A DNA stretch of 64,000 nt. It comes from Verpa conica (Eukaryota; Ascomycota; Pezizomycetes; Pezizales; Morchellaceae). The position numbers were made by a program, and so were the translations under genes. The stretch spans positions 2,046,001 through 2,110,000 of the forward strand of contig JAUFSD010000001.1 of NCBI GenBank assembly GCA_033030425.1, read 5' to 3'. This document shows, in pieces, positions 23,151 through 34,993 of this stretch. Every line of letters begins with the position of its first letter. Position 1 is the first letter of the stretch. Below the pieces are notes generated by a model. It did not search any database and was not told where the DNA came from. It saw only the letters and a program-made list of their open reading frames with translations.

Positions 23151-23985
23151 GATGATAAGATATTTCAAAGTGACTTGTAGCTGGGCAGTTGAGGTACTCT
23201 GGCGGACATATGTACGGTTGGGCGTTCGGATCATGAATTTATCATGCACGAAAAAAAAATTATTAGTACTTTTCTGTAGACTTACTTTTTCTTCTTCCTT
23301 TTCAGTTGCCAAGAGAATTTCCGCCAATAGTAACAAAAGCTGGGTTACGGCAGGCATCATATCAATATACCCTACCCTACATAGTTATAAACACAGGTGT
23401 CACTTAGGGATACGAAAGTTAGTATTTAACTCATTACTCGAGTGAGAGATGACACAAGGCAAACAATCTAGTATGCTTATAGGGTACACGCAGAAAATCT
23501 TACATTTCTAGCTCTATAGTTTTTCCTAATAAATATTGTTTGTGGAATATCTTGGGTTATCCCGACGTGATTCTAGAGTTATCCAGATACTCTAATAAAA
23601 AAATGGGAATAAGCGACATAAAACAATATAAGGTGTTTCCTCGATAAACATGACTGAAAAAAAACCCAAAAACCTGTATGTATGATCAATCCTTGTATAT
23701 AGATGAACTCCTCCCCAAAAAACACAATACAAATAAGATTTCCCTGAAGAGGGGATATCTAGCACATGTATCTATGATGCCTGCACTCACAGTACTGTTG
23801 CTATAAACAACTAAACTCCCTACCCTGGCCCCTTCTCCCCGTTTATTCATGCCATATGCTATACTTCTATCCTACCCATCGCCTAAATGAAAATGAAATA
23901 CCGATATTTTTTCGATAACCAAATATAAGAGAAAACCATATGATAACGCCAGGAAAATATGCAAATATAGGACCCTGCCCCCCAC
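23151..23985. other. Intergenic between convergent genes
   Basis: Shared 3' flank of the Yip1 gene and the PH-domain gene. No gene or structured element seen. Confidence 0.4.
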
Positions 23986-25396
23986 CTATACCTCAATGTT
24001 AGGCCTAGGGTCAGATATATTCACTTCTGATTCCAACACCTTCCCACCAGCTTCACCCTTGCCCAATCCTTCATACGCTGGTGGCAGTGATAGGACTACC
24101 ATCTCAGTGATATTCTTGTTTTCCAATATCATCTCTTTCTTCTCATAGAGTAATTTATACCGCTTCCCATCCTTAATGACATAGTCGCTTTGTCTCGGGG
24201 CATCCCCACAAAGTATAGCCATACACCTTCTCGCATATCGCATATTCGCTTCCGCGGTAAAATTTTGTGCCGGTGCCCATTTTCCAGTTTCAGAGATGTC
24301 ACTGTCTTCTTCCTGAACTCGGGGGAGCCGAGTTTGAGGCCGTGGTCGAGAGCGTGGTAAGGGGGGAGGCGAGGGCGTGATCTCTAGTCGGAGATCCTGT
24401 AGGTCTTGTTCATCAATTGATTCCTGTACTGAACTTGCTCTCCGAGATGAGGCATCTATTCGTCGGGGATCGGCGGAACTATTTCCTATTACTGGTGCAG
24501 GGGTTGTTGACCGCCGTGGTGTGTCGGCGAGGTGCGGGTAGTTCCGGCGGATTATTGCTTCCTGCTCCCCACGTGCCGACCTACGACGTCTATGCCGGCG
24601 CGGAATGGTTTGATATCGTGGTAAAGATCTTTCCTCTAATGAAGGAGAAAGATCAACTGCTGCGCTAAGCGCTTCTAACCATTCTAGAAATGTTTCTAAG
24701 GTTCGGCAGCTTAGTAAAAATTGTTCTGTTTGAGCACGCAGTCGTATTACGAAGTGCCGTCTGGTAAATTATAAATTAGTATTTTAAGATTCAATAAAAC
24801 CTTACTATTTTTCCCTTAGTACAAACTCACTTTCGGTAATCTGCAGCAATTCCAACCTCCGCCAGCTGCAGTGTATAAGACTTTATCAACTCTCCGGGAA
24901 TATACCCTACCGGCCTCCCAGACTGTTGCGTTTTCTTAATATTAGAAAAGAACGGTATCCGTTTAGGTTTATGCAACTGTAGTAATGTGCCATGAAGAAC
25001 GGCATATGTCTTTCCCCACCTCCGTTTTCCTGCCCGATCAAAAGGGGAGCTCATTTCCATTTTATGGTCGAATATAGCCTCTTTGTGTAGGGAGCAGGTA
25101 TACCCAGGAAGCTGTTCATTTCCTTCCTCTTCTCGAGGTTCGATCTTGAAGCGAGAAGGAGGGAGGGATTTTTCTTGAAGAGTCTCGTCGTATGTTGGCG
25201 GTGTTGCTGGTGGGTGCTGCGACCCTGGGAAGTTGTTGAAGTAACCAACGCTAGAGTAGTATTCTGATACTGAGCGACGAAGAGTACTAGCTTGTGGGAG
25301 GAAACCCGTAATTCGGACTCCTGATTCTCCGTCTCCGGTTAAGTTTCCGGTTACTACTTGACCGACTAAGGAGCGTAGTGAGGGTGTTGGCGACAT
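23986..25396 (-). CDS. PH-domain protein with two PPxY motifs, 446 aa, two exons
   Basis: Exons 25396-24831 and 24760-23986; the intron has an ACTAAT branch point. I chose the ATG at 25396 (MSPTPSLRSLVGQ); the open frame continues 15 codons upstream only through a GTG. Residues about 115-225 read as a pleckstrin-homology domain: PFDRAGKRRWGKTYAVLHGT, then LLQLHKPK, then RHFVIRLRAQTEQFLLSCRT and LETFLEWLEALSAA. The conserved Trp lies in the last helix. A PPTY motif (about residues 63-66) and a PPAY motif near the C-terminus are typical ligands for WW domains of Rsp5/NEDD4 ubiquitin ligases. The C-terminal half is disordered and Arg/Pro-rich. By analogy the PH domain may bind phosphoinositides; the true ligand is unknown. 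Confidence 0.8.
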
Positions 25397-26778
25397 CTTG
25401 ATAGGAATTGCTGTATAAACTGCAGTGCTGTTAGGAACCACCTCAGTGACCCCTATCTCACCTTTTAACTACTCTTCCTTACAATGAAGTTGGATTGAAC
25501 AGTAGTACTGCTCGGGTGATGAATCGGAATGAACCACCAGGGTATCGAAGAGAAGTTCTGGCTGCCAAACCCCTTCTTATTCCTCCCCCTTTCCCTCTTA
25601 AGTAGCTGTCTATGTCGGCAGATCCCGCCTAGGATAAGATTTTTTTTCTCAGAAGCGAAACAACAATAAAGGTGACGTGTGGCTCTAGTGAGAGATAGTG
25701 TTGGTCGAAACAAAGAATTAGAAACCAACGACCATAGTTCAGCACTTATATTTGTCAGTCACAAACAGCGACGAGTATAATCTAACCCCTATGGGATAAT
25801 CGGATCGTACCAAGTCCTGCATAGAAGTGCTGAAGCCTCACTTTTCCACAGGCAGGCCTTCAGCCTTTTATTATGGAGGCTCAGGGATGCACGACCCGTG
25901 GGGACTCAATACTCCCATCTATTGGTGGCTGATCGCTACTTGTGATCCTATTCGTTACGTCTTGTTCTATAGCCCGTGCGACAACCCCGGTTGCGGCATC
26001 GCTGATCCGACGGCGTGGATGATGGTTTATGGTGGCGGGGATGGCAACTTTAGCAAGGTGGCAGCGGTGGTGGTGCCAGCAAAGAACATCTTAAACAACG
26101 AGTTGCCTATATCCCTAGAACACCTGTACGGTTAAGTTTATAACCAATCGTATTCAAGGGGCAATGATTCAGCTCCAGTCCGTATTCCAACTCTGGCCAG
26201 TGTATGCGATTGATCAAGAGTAATCCTTCCAGAAAGACTGTAGTTATCAGTAGGAACTCTAGAATACGGTAGGGTACAGCAAGATTGAACATTTAACCTC
26301 CTTAAAGCGGAGTCAAAAAGAAGCGGACCCAGCCCCGCTCTCTGACAGACATCGCTTGGAGAACGAGATGCATATTGCGACTCGTCGTCTTTTGTTGCGC
26401 ATTTGTTTATGTTTTCCTGTGTGAGGCAAGACTAAGAAAACATATATCCGGGTTTTGTGCCCCCATATAGAAAGTAGGATTGCATGCATTTGTGCAACTG
26501 CCTAGGTATTTGGGGCCGCTAGTCTAGGTATTATCACGGATCAGCAGGTTCCGGCACAGGGTGCTTGCTTGCTTGGCAAGACCCTTGCACTTATGTGGTA
26601 AATAACAATTGACAATTGGTCCTTGAAAAAAAGGCCTCTAAAAAGTCATTGACTTTTGTTTCTGGGTCATAGGATCTTCAAGTTTTTCTTGGAATATATG
26701 ATTTGCGATCAGGATATCGTATCTACCAGTGCCAACAGCGTTCGATTCTCAACCAAGTAGATTTCTGCCTAGGATGTA
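25397..26778. other. Intergenic
   Basis: Promoter side of the PH-domain gene and 3' flank of the TPR-like gene. A plus-strand open frame of 102 codons at 25827-26135 has no family resemblance and no splice support, so it is not called. Confidence 0.4.
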
Positions 26779-28558
26779 TCAAATTGAGACCCTCCCACCC
26801 ACTCGATCCAGCCATTCAACCCCAAATATCCCTTCGTCGACAGCCTCAATAATTATATCCTTCACTATTTCACTCAGGACTATCCTCTTCAGAGCTTCAG
26901 TATCTCCTGCCTCAAATTCCACCATAGCTTCTTTAACAATCGCCTCACTTTTCGCTCTCTCATCATTCCCTTCCAATCTCTTCGCGCCCCGGTAATAAAT
27001 CCCAGCATTCTTCAACAAAAGTGCTCGACTCTGAATTGCAGCTGGAATCTCGATCTTAGCCCTCAATATTTCAACATCCCCCCGCGCAATATTAATTTCA
27101 GGTTTCAGAGGTTGAAGCTTAGCGGCCGCCGATAAACTTTGTGCAGCGAAAGCGTAGTGTTTCCACGCTAGCATGAGAGTTGTTTCGGTCCCTTGCTCCA
27201 CAACCGTAGCTGCAAGCTGTATATGAGCATCTGCTTTGTCACAGAGGGCTTGGAAGTCAGTTGACACTTTCCATCCCATGGACTCGTCAAAAGCCGTTCG
27301 GATGGACGCTTCCCACGCTACTAGATCAGTAGCACCCCCATATTTGAAAGAAGCTTCGGCGAGAGCCACGATGAAATTTGCGTTTGCTAGGGAAACTTCA
27401 TTCTGACGTCCTGTTGCTTGTGATAATGGCAAAATCTTTGATTCGAGAAGTGAGTTTGCGATATTGTGTGCCCATGCTAATGGTCTACCTAAACCTTCTG
27501 CGGCCAGCGGACAGAATGTCGCACATGCCTCTAGTTCTGCTAATGCTGTATCAAGAAGCTGATTTTGAGTAATAGGAGCCTGGACCATAGCCCATTGCCC
27601 TGGCTCACTTTCAGAATCTTCGACCATTCGCTCATTTTCATCTCCAACTTCACCCGGAATATCATTACTAGTTTCTGTTGTGGCTCCTTCCCCCATCCGG
27701 ATATCCTCCTGCAGCTTCTGGTTTTCCGGATCTTGACTTTCTTGTAAGGCAGCGTATTGCTCTTCCTGAATGACGAGGCATTTTTGAAGTATCTCCACAG
27801 CTTCGGCTAGTAGATTTGCGGCTTCAATTTTAGCCTCGACTGGGGTAGTCCTATACTCGACTAGAGCTTCGGCGAAACTACAGAGAACTTGTCCAGTATT
27901 ACTGTGAAGTGTCAGTTTATAATATGCAGTCTTGTGTAATGAACTTACAATAATGCATCCTCATTTTCTGGGTTCAGGGTTAAGCAATGGCGATGGCTTT
28001 CTAATGCTTTTTTGAGAAGGGTTCTAGAGCTGTTGTGGGTGGAACCAAGTAATTCTGGGTTTTGAGCTAGTTGGTACTGAAGACGTGCACTGCATTCATT
28101 GCAAATATCAGTATAAATACGTCGTCATGACATAAGACAATCATAAAGTTTTCGTACTGGTTGTAGGCGGTATCAAATGAATTCGGTTTCTTTTGTAGGG
28201 CTACCTCATAACTTTCGATGGCTTTTAGATAGAATCGTCCTGCCTATTTCCTCGCGGGTGGAAGAGAGTTATTGATGTATGCTAGAGCTATCTTCTCAAG
28301 ATATACGAACCTTAAGTTTATCACTAGGCCTCCAGCGATCTCCAGATTCTTCAAACTCAATACCAACTACCCCCTATCAACTAAGACCCTAAGACCAGGG
28401 TTTGTTTTTCTCACCATCTAAGAATTCATTGGCTGTTTCTGGTACCTTTAATGAGATGTAATTATAAGCATATAACATAGCTTATAATATATGAGACGCA
28501 GTCATACCTTCTTCTTTTTCTTGTTTCTCCGTGTGGGTGGTAATTGTCGTTTCGGCAT
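26779..28558 (-). CDS. TPR-like helical protein conserved in filamentous fungi, 495 aa, six exons
   Basis: Exons 28558-28508, 28445-28415, 28366-28311, 28243-28158, 28089-27949 and 27901-26779, all phase-consistent. The start is basic (MPKRQLPPTRR plus a lysine run), which could be a nuclear signal. The repeated helical pairs (GRFYLKAIESYEVALQKKPN, AYNHARLQYQLAQNPELLGS, then LLKKALESHRHCLTLNP) are tetratricopeptide-like. EESGDRWRPSD is an eye-catching conserved-looking motif. After an acidic linker come more helices (ELEACATFCPLA, AHIQLAATVVEQGTE, IARGDVEILRAKIE). Function unknown; I place it by TPR character only. The exons at the 5' end are only 31-86 bases, so only the last exon is visible as a long open frame. 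Confidence 0.8.
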
Positions 28559-29442
28559 ATTGTTCTGTAGCAGGCTGTGAAATCTCTGACGTCTACCTAC
28601 AGCAAAACCCGAGGTAGGGTTTTTCCAGCAATTGTGTGACTAGAGGCCAAAAACTTGATATAATGAGGTAATACCAATATAGCCGTGTAGAATCTTACCT
28701 AAATCCACGAGGAAACTTCTCGGGGTGGGGTGTAAATTGAAATAGACTGATGGAAGTGGGACGAGGCTCTGTAGTAATTGCGGCTGAAAATTAGAGTCTT
28801 CGTGTGTGGTCGAGCCCTTAACAGTACTCTCACTCTTTTGACTACAGCCGAGGGAGATACATGGCCTCATATAAACATAATGCCATAAAGACTAGCTAAT
28901 TGCTCCAACCGATTTCTCACATAGATATAATACTATAAGATTAAGAAATGTGGCCCTAACCCAGCATCCCCGTGATAACCCATAGCTGTGCCTTGCAAAC
29001 CCACTGATTACATATTGCATCAGGAGTTTGGCTAGGTGTTATTGCCTAAGAATGCTCGGTCGGTTGGAAAGATATAATATAAAAGACTAGCGAGGAGGGC
29101 CTCAGACATCCCCCTCAAAACCTACACTGAAGTATCTGCTGAATACGCAAGCCTCCCTCTGCATTGGCCTTTTATCATAGTTAGCTACTCATAGTAGCTT
29201 CGTAAACGCTTACATATAGCTATAGTCTATACCCAAACTTAAGATATTTTCAGAGTGAACCCAAAGTAAAGTGAATGCTGAATTAAAAAAAATCCAAAAT
29301 GAAAACACCCTGACCATTATTATCGTTGACCAACGGGCGGTCCACACCTAGAAGCTCTTGGTTTGCGCTCAAAGTTCCGGAATATTCATCGCCTCCACTC
29401 GTACACAAATCCCCTAATATACCATAATCACCTGCCTCTATT
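28559..29442. other. Intergenic
   Basis: Between the promoter of the TPR-like gene and the 3' end of the Nnf1 gene. Nothing recognised. Confidence 0.4.
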
Positions 29443-30210
29443 TTAGTTATCCTCGATCAGATCTGCATCTTTCATTACTACCTTTTTTCCTTCGTTGATA
29501 ACTTCCACAGCACTCTCCAGATGCCCTAAATTATTTTCCAAAACTTTCAGTAGCTCTTCGATTTCTCGTCGCTGGTCTTCAATTGTCGACATGAGATTTG
29601 TGTTTTGTACTTGTACCTCAGATATGCGAGAGGAGACTTGTTGTTGCGCTGCTATCAGTAAAGGTGTAAGTTGTGCGGTCAAAATGACATCTGGCGATAA
29701 TGTAGATGGTCTGTAATTCATTAGCAGTTATAATCTCACTACTAGCAACTTAGAACATACGATATCGGCAGTTCGCCTGGTGGAGCGGATGCTTTTCTTT
29801 CTTCGGCCTCTTTAGTCAGGATGTCTAGTTGGTTCAGGCCCGAGACAACATTTCGCTCTTTCAAGATCAGTTCCCATTCCCTCTACTTGTCCACACATCC
29901 ATTAGCTATGATACGCTAGACTCAATCATCACAAGTAAAGATTATAAACCTTAGCTTGCGCTTCCCAAAACCCACACATTTGTGTCCAAATGCTTTTCAG
30001 CGCCTCCGGTGCGCGCTCTGCTGGTGTTGGGAAGCATCTCGAGAAGTTCGGGTACGAACATGTCTTGAGTGAGTGAGTAAGGGCAGTGTTGAAGATAGCA
30101 CGAAGTCGCTCCGCCCGGGGTCCTTCTGATTCTTGTACCTCCACTGGGGATATCGGTTCGTTCTTTGATGCAGGGTTTGGTTGGGCGTTTTCAGAGGTTA
30201 GTTTCGACAT
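29443..30210 (-). CDS. NNF1: Kinetochore MIND-complex subunit Nnf1 (PMF1), 216 aa, three exons
   Basis: Exons 30210-29950, 29882-29761 and 29710-29443. The pattern GPRAERLRAIFNTALTHSLK, then SYPNFSRCFPTPAERAP, then EWELILKERNVVSGLNQLD is that of fungal Nnf1. The rest is coiled coil (ISEVQVQNTNLMSTIEDQRR, then LLKVLENNLGHLESAVEVIN). Nnf1 pairs with Mtw1 in the four-protein MIND/Mis12 complex. This complex links the inner centromere (CENP-C) to Ndc80 and Spc105. Length is as expected for the family. It reads away from the tRNA-Arg gene that starts 115 bases upstream. Confidence 0.88.
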
Positions 30211-30324
30211 CTTTGGCGGGGTTCGTGGTGATGGGTGTCGCGTTTAACGGCGACGCGTTGTAGCTAGCTGGGCCCCAGAAAGTTTGAAACATTATATTTT
30301 AGTAAACAGAAACTGCTACCACTT

Positions 30325-30414
30325 GGTCGCATGGCCCAATGGCAAGGCGCTTGACTACGAAACCATTACAGTAGTGAAATCAAGAGATTCCAGGTTCGAC
30401 CCCTGGTGCGATCA
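30325..30414 (+). tRNA. tRNA-Arg(ACG), intron-containing
   Basis: Seven-base acceptor stem GGTCGCA pairs with TGCGATC (one G-T), then discriminator A. The anticodon stem is CTTGA/TCAAG with loop CTACGAA, giving anticodon ACG at 30357-30359. The T arm is CCAGG-TTCGACC-CCTGG. An 18-base intron at about 30361-30378 follows position 37. Internal promoter boxes are TGGCCCAATGG and GGTTCGACCCC. There is no encoded CCA, as normal in eukaryotes. Confidence 0.93.
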
Positions 30415-31177
30415 TAAAATGTTCCTTTTTGTCTTTTGATATATGTATAGGATATCAAACCCCTCGCGAAATATCTCTGTATAACGCACTAAAGAGAATC
30501 GGCGTTCATGTGGAGCCAGTTGAGCTTAATTGTGGGTACGGTAAATCTACATATATTTGATCTTGAAATCACATGTGGGTAGACATACCCTCTAATATAT
30601 ATATTTGTTTCACGAGATTACTATTAACACTAGTTTTGCCAAATACGCTTAGACGATCGTAGATTCTAAAGAGCCTAGATTTTTCATATCTATTAGCTAC
30701 ACCAGTGGATATTTTAGCTTCACCGGCTTGTTCGGTAATTGAGGGTCTTGCGATTAGCTATCCAACCTGCATCCAGCATCTCAAATCATTCCAGGATACA
30801 CTTATCTCGCCCTACAAAAAATTCTAGGTTTATAGACTCATGTTCGTAATTATTGACTTTGCTGTAAATTATAGATATAAGACCAATTCTTCTGTAGTCT
30901 AGTATAAGGTAATAAATGTTTGTAATAGCAATATAGCACAAGCTTTAGCCATGAATATAGGTTATTATAGGGGACGGAGCATTGCATTTTATTATGGAAT
31001 TTACGGGGCCTGGTACCACAAAATATCACTCGGTCTCTGATTACTCGTATAGGGCCAAAAAAGGGAATGGCATATCGAGTTTGTCATAAACGTGATGAGG
31101 GGCTACTATAGTGAAAAGTTATCAGGATACTGTTCTTGTATTTCTCTACGGATAAAGCATTCCACAAGTTAGACTAA
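30415..31177. other. AT-rich intergenic
   Basis: Between tRNA-Arg and the 3' end of the S-formylglutathione hydrolase gene. Nothing recognised. Confidence 0.4.
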
Positions 31178-32241
31178 CTACTTGAGTAGGAACTTTGCAT
31201 GGTAGTTGACATGGTCCTCCGCGAAACTTGAAATAAAGAAGTAACTATGATCGTAATCCTAAAAACAAAATGTCAGCATGTTACCCCACCGCTCCCAAAC
31301 CTAGAATGGGATAGTGATTTTACTATACCTTCTGGTACCTTATATTGACCCCCTTCTCAACCCCTTTCTCTTTCGCTGCAGCTTCAAAGTTCTCCGGTAG
31401 TAGCTGTCCGTTCTTGTAGAAATTGTCTCCTGTGCCGACATCAATCAAGACTTCAAATGGCCCACTCCATTTCTTCAATAACTCTGTAGAATCGTGTTCA
31501 GCCCACTTTGATTTATCCGCGGCGCCGAAGTAACCTTTGAATGCCTTTTGACCCCATGGGCAGTTGATTGGGTTTGTAATAGGAGCTAAAGCGGAAACGG
31601 ACCTATATTTCCCGGGGTTCTTTAAGAACTATTTTCCTTTTAGTGTTAATCCTCCATTTTAATGTAAAGTGTTGGGAAAGCATCGGGTACTCACTAAAGT
31701 TAAAGCCCCGTGCCCACCCATTGAGTGCCCCATAATACTAACTCTCTCCCCATCCAAAATCGGAAAGCTCTCAAAAAGTGCTTTCGGCAGCTCCTCGGCA
31801 ATGTATGTATACATATTGTAATTTTTTTTCCAACCCTCCTCTGTGGCATCCACATAAAATCCGGCTCCTGACCCAAAATCCCAGCTCTCGTCTTCACCCT
31901 GAATTTTTGCACCTCTGGGTGAGGTGTCAGGGTATACGACAGCAATATTATGCCTAGAGGCATAGGCTTGGAAAAACCCTTTCTCCGCGCAATTATCACC
32001 TGTGCAGGTGAGGCCAGAGAGATAGATTAAGACAGGAACTTTGGATTTTGGGTCAGATTTTGCAGATGGTGGTAGATAAAGGTTTAGAGCCATTTTTGTC
32101 TTTGTGGCAATGCCTAATCTAATTTTTAGCTCTGGGGTTCTAATAAGTTTGTTTCGAGGTCTTAAGGGACTAACTCTCATGCTCTAGTTTCAAGAGTTTA
32201 CCACCAAAGTTGGCGATTGTCGCCTTTGTTTCGAACCCCAT
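31178..32241 (-). CDS. S-formylglutathione hydrolase (esterase D family), 288 aa, four exons
   Basis: Exons 32241-32175, 32113-31695, 31628-31329 and 31258-31178, phase-consistent. The serine nucleophile is in [10 protein letters not shown]. The Asp is in [11 protein letters not shown] and the His in DYDHSYYFIS, all in the normal order of the alpha/beta hydrolase. [20 protein letters not shown] and [11 protein letters not shown] are family hallmarks. Length is normal. The enzyme hydrolyses S-formylglutathione to formate and glutathione, the last step of glutathione-dependent formaldehyde detoxification, in the cytosol. It is usually paired functionally with class III alcohol dehydrogenase, which is not in the window. 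Confidence 0.94.
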
Positions 32242-32824
32242 TTTAAACTGCAATGAATGTAGTTACTGTGGGGTTTTCGTGGTGTTTGTAACTTGTAATT
32301 GCGGTGTAAGTAGAGAGTCTTTTGATAGCACGAATTTTGGAAATGGGTTCTCGTAGACGTGGCTGTAAAATTAATTGAGGAAGAGCGGGGATGACGTTAT
32401 GTATCATATGTCCCGCCAAGGTTAATAACCATGTCCAAGAGGTTTAGGGGAAACATCGGGACTCGGGCGGAAGGGAAACAATGGCCCATGCAGCTACTGA
32501 TGATCAGTCGTACGATATGCACATGAAGCGGAGTGTGAAGAATCTGCAAGGTGTCTTTCACTACTTGAATGGGCCTTGTATTCAAAATTCACCTTTCTAC
32601 TATAATTCTTCCGCTCTAGGCCGGGTGATAGATATTCTGTGAAAATATCCTAGTCACATTTATTTTATAGCTAATCTGCAGGACATCAGAATCCAAACTA
32701 ACTGAAAGCTATTGCAACTACCAGGTGGGTTGGTCCCCTGGGTGGTTCATGTTACAGTATCCTTTGCACAAAAATATGGCCACAAGACCGTGGGATCGAT
32801 TTCGAAATGGGTCACCAAATACTC
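32242..32824. other. Short intergenic region
   Basis: Promoter of the S-formylglutathione hydrolase gene and 3' flank of the DUF5321 gene. Nothing else seen. Confidence 0.4.
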
Positions 32825-33595
32825 TCAACTAAATCCATAATCTCGAGCACTCCGTGCTTGTTGGGCTATTGGGGTCACTTTCTGTTGAGACTCGGCCCCC
32901 AAGCGCCCTCTGGAGTCTGGGCCTGTCTGTGGATTAGTATCTGAAGGAGGAGACAGCTTCTTTCGAGCTTTTGCCTGCCAAGTTGCGTCTTCCTCCTCAA
33001 TATCCTTCAGCACTATAGGAGGTATTAGCAACCGAGTACATAGGTAATTTACCAACCTCAGGTACCGCAGCATACCTTCTTCCCAGCTCTTTTCATCTTT
33101 CTCATTCCCAACACCAAGCATCCCCTCCACATCTACTTCTTCCCCTCTATGAAGTCTGTCCACAACCTCCCTAAGAATCCCAATCTTCACATCTGCCCGT
33201 CGCATGTGCTCATCGTGGCTAAGCCTTAGAGCAATTATTTGAATCGCTTGGGACCCAATCAATAGAAATATAGCCTGTTCCAGACGGGATATTAGCCTCA
33301 AGGCCTCCCAGGTACTATTGTGCCAAAGAATTTTGACAGGCAGAAGAAATCGACGAACAATATAGAAGGTTGCTGGATTCCATGGTTTTTTCTCTTGTGG
33401 TCCTTTGGCTCTAGGGCCAGATTTAGAGGAATTCAAATAGATCCTAGGGTCAAGGAATCGAGGAACGTATCTAGTAGATGTATTCGTAGGCGCTGGATGT
33501 TTTAATTGGTGGAAAGAGATCGTAGAGAAACCTGAATAGCCCCTGAATAGCCCGGGATTGAATACTGCGAGATTCCTTAATCGTAGGGCCGCCAT
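32825..33595 (-). CDS. DUF5321-like mitochondrial membrane protein, 228 aa, two exons
   Basis: Exons 33595-33359 and 33274-32825. The ATG at 33595 gives MAALRLRNLAVFNPGLFRGY, a good mitochondrial targeting leader; the frame continues upstream only from non-ATG codons. The diagnostic stretch WNPATFYI joined to AIFLLIGSQAIQIIALR appears only after removing an 84-base intron (33275-33358) that is open in frame, with a GGCTAAT branch point and CAG end. ADVKIGILREVVDRLHRGEE, then VDVEGMLG, continues the family match. One transmembrane helix is expected. The family is fungal, probably of the mitochondrial inner membrane; function unknown to me. Confidence 0.82.
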   Translation of the reverse strand: MAALRLRNLAVFNPGLFRGYSGFSTISFHQLKHPAPTNTSTRYVPRFLDPRIYLNSSKSGPRAKGPQEKKPWNPATFYIVRRFLLPVKILWHNSTWEALRLISRLEQAIFLLIGSQAIQIIALRLSHDEHMRRADVKIGILREVVDRLHRGEEVDVEGMLGVGNEKDEKSWEEGMLRYLRLVNYLCTRLLIPPIVLKDIEEEDATWQAKARKKLSPPSDTNPQTGPDSRGRLGAESQQKVTPIAQQARSARDYGFS

Positions 33596-33809
33596 AGGTG
33601 TAGTTTTTCCGTGATGGTGAGGGGTTAACGAGTGGGATGCAGGTTTTCCAGCAGAGCCTCTTCGTTGTCGTGGCAACCCACGGCAAGTTGCGTCTCATCC
33701 TAGTGCGCTACATGTTTGCCTCATAGCTTCCACCTCCGCCACAAGTACCTCCGGCGACGTGTTCAACAGCTACCAATAACCTCCTGGACCTTTCTTACTC
33801 AATCATTAG

Positions 33810-34558
33810 ATGTTATTTGGAGGATCTGAAATAATGGTATGATATTCAGACCCCTTTATGAGAATTGCTAATGCTAACAATCTCGCAGGCAAGCACTCGC
33901 ACATCAAAACCATCTCCTCTTGGATATGCTCTCTCGCCTCCAGGTTTTAATGACAACAGCCCTTTTTCAACACGATCTTCTCCCAGGACTGTAAAACGAT
34001 CAACTTCGGGGGCATTCACTCAGTTGTCAAACACTCAGATCCAGGAGCTTAAAGAGAGTTTCCAGATGCTAGACAAGGATGGTGATGGCGTTATTGGTAA
34101 AGATGATTTAGCGGCTATGCTGAGCAGCCTCGGTATTTAATATTCTCTCTAAGCAACTATTTTCCTCTTATTTTACTAACTACATTATAGGCCAAGAGCC
34201 CACCTCTACCACACTTTCCGCACATCTCTCCTCGGTTCCAACTCCTTTCAATCTCGCATCTTACCTAACGCACCTCTCTCAGCATTTATCTCTCTTGACA
34301 CCTGGCCCAGATCTACTGAGCGCATTTGAAGCTTTCGATGATAATGATGACGGGACAATCGATGTAACCGAGCTTAGAGAAGCGTTGACAAGTATGGGCG
34401 AGAGAATGAGTGAACAGGACGTAGACAGAGCGCTGAAAGGCTTTACTAAACGAAGGGCGCTCGGAAGAGGAGCTAACAACAGTAACTTTGGGGGAGATGT
34501 ATTCAAGTATAGGGATTTTGTGGACGTTTTGTCGGGGAAGGAGGAAGAAAAAGAATAA
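33810..34558 (+). CDS. EF-hand protein, myosin regulatory light chain type, about 212 aa, three exons
   Basis: Exons 33810-33836, 33889-34132 and 34191-34558. The first in-frame ATG is at 33810 after a TAG; the ATG at 33834, right at the donor, would give the family-like start M-ASTRTSKPSPLGY. The first EF-hand is complete (DKDGDGVIGKDD). A second canonical loop is at DDNDDGTIDVTE. The region between and the last hand have lost calcium ligands. ELKESFQMLDKDGDG and FNLASYLTHLSQHL resemble Rlc1/regulatory light chains of type II myosin in filamentous fungi, which act at the contractile ring. Calmodulin-like proteins of other kinds cannot be excluded, but the 50-residue Ser/Pro-rich N-terminus fits the light chain. 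Confidence 0.8.
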
Positions 34559-34899
34559 AGATATTCATAGAAGTGAGCATGTCAATTACGAAATTGGGCT
34601 ATTATGGGGTTTTGTCAATGGCTTTCACCCGGTCTTTCTTCTGGGTATGGGGTTTATGGCTTGTCTGATGGATATGAGATGCGGAATATCGGTATCTAGG
34701 AGTTTGCTTGTTTTGTTGGAAGTTTCTTTTCCTTTACTCGATCCTTCTATACATAGGATGAATGGAGGATATCACTAGTACCATCTCATTTGTTATTCTT
34801 CGTTTGTATACTAAAGTTGATCCGGGATATTAACCGCAATTATAACTAGATCATCTTTTTAGTGTTATGTAATCAGCATTGCAAACATTTCTATCAATC
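34559..34899. other. Intergenic, 3' flank
   Basis: Short T-rich 3' flank of the EF-hand gene before the second tRNA-Arg. Nothing else seen. Confidence 0.4.
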
Positions 34900-34993
34900 G
34901 GTCGCATGGCCCAATGGCAAGGCGCTTGACTACGAAACCGTGATTAATGGTGATGGCATCAAGAGATTCCAGGTTCGACCCCTGGTGCGATCA
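34900..34993 (+). tRNA. tRNA-Arg(ACG), second copy, intron-containing
   Basis: Mature part identical to the gene at 30325: GGTCGCA acceptor arm, loop CTACGAA with ACG at 34932-34934, and the same T arm. The intron at about 34936-34957 is 22 bases and differs in sequence and length from the 18-base intron of the first copy, so the two are not a recent tandem duplicate. Confidence 0.93.

Noticed and set aside
25397..25441. 15-codon N-terminal extension of the PH-domain protein
   Set aside because: It would need a GTG start; the ATG at 25396 is the first in frame.
25827..26135. 102-codon plus-strand open frame
   Set aside because: Odd composition, no family, no splice or leader support, not conserved-looking.
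33596..33676. 27-codon N-terminal extension of the DUF5321 protein
   Set aside because: It would start at TTG; the internal ATG at 33595 begins a good mitochondrial leader.
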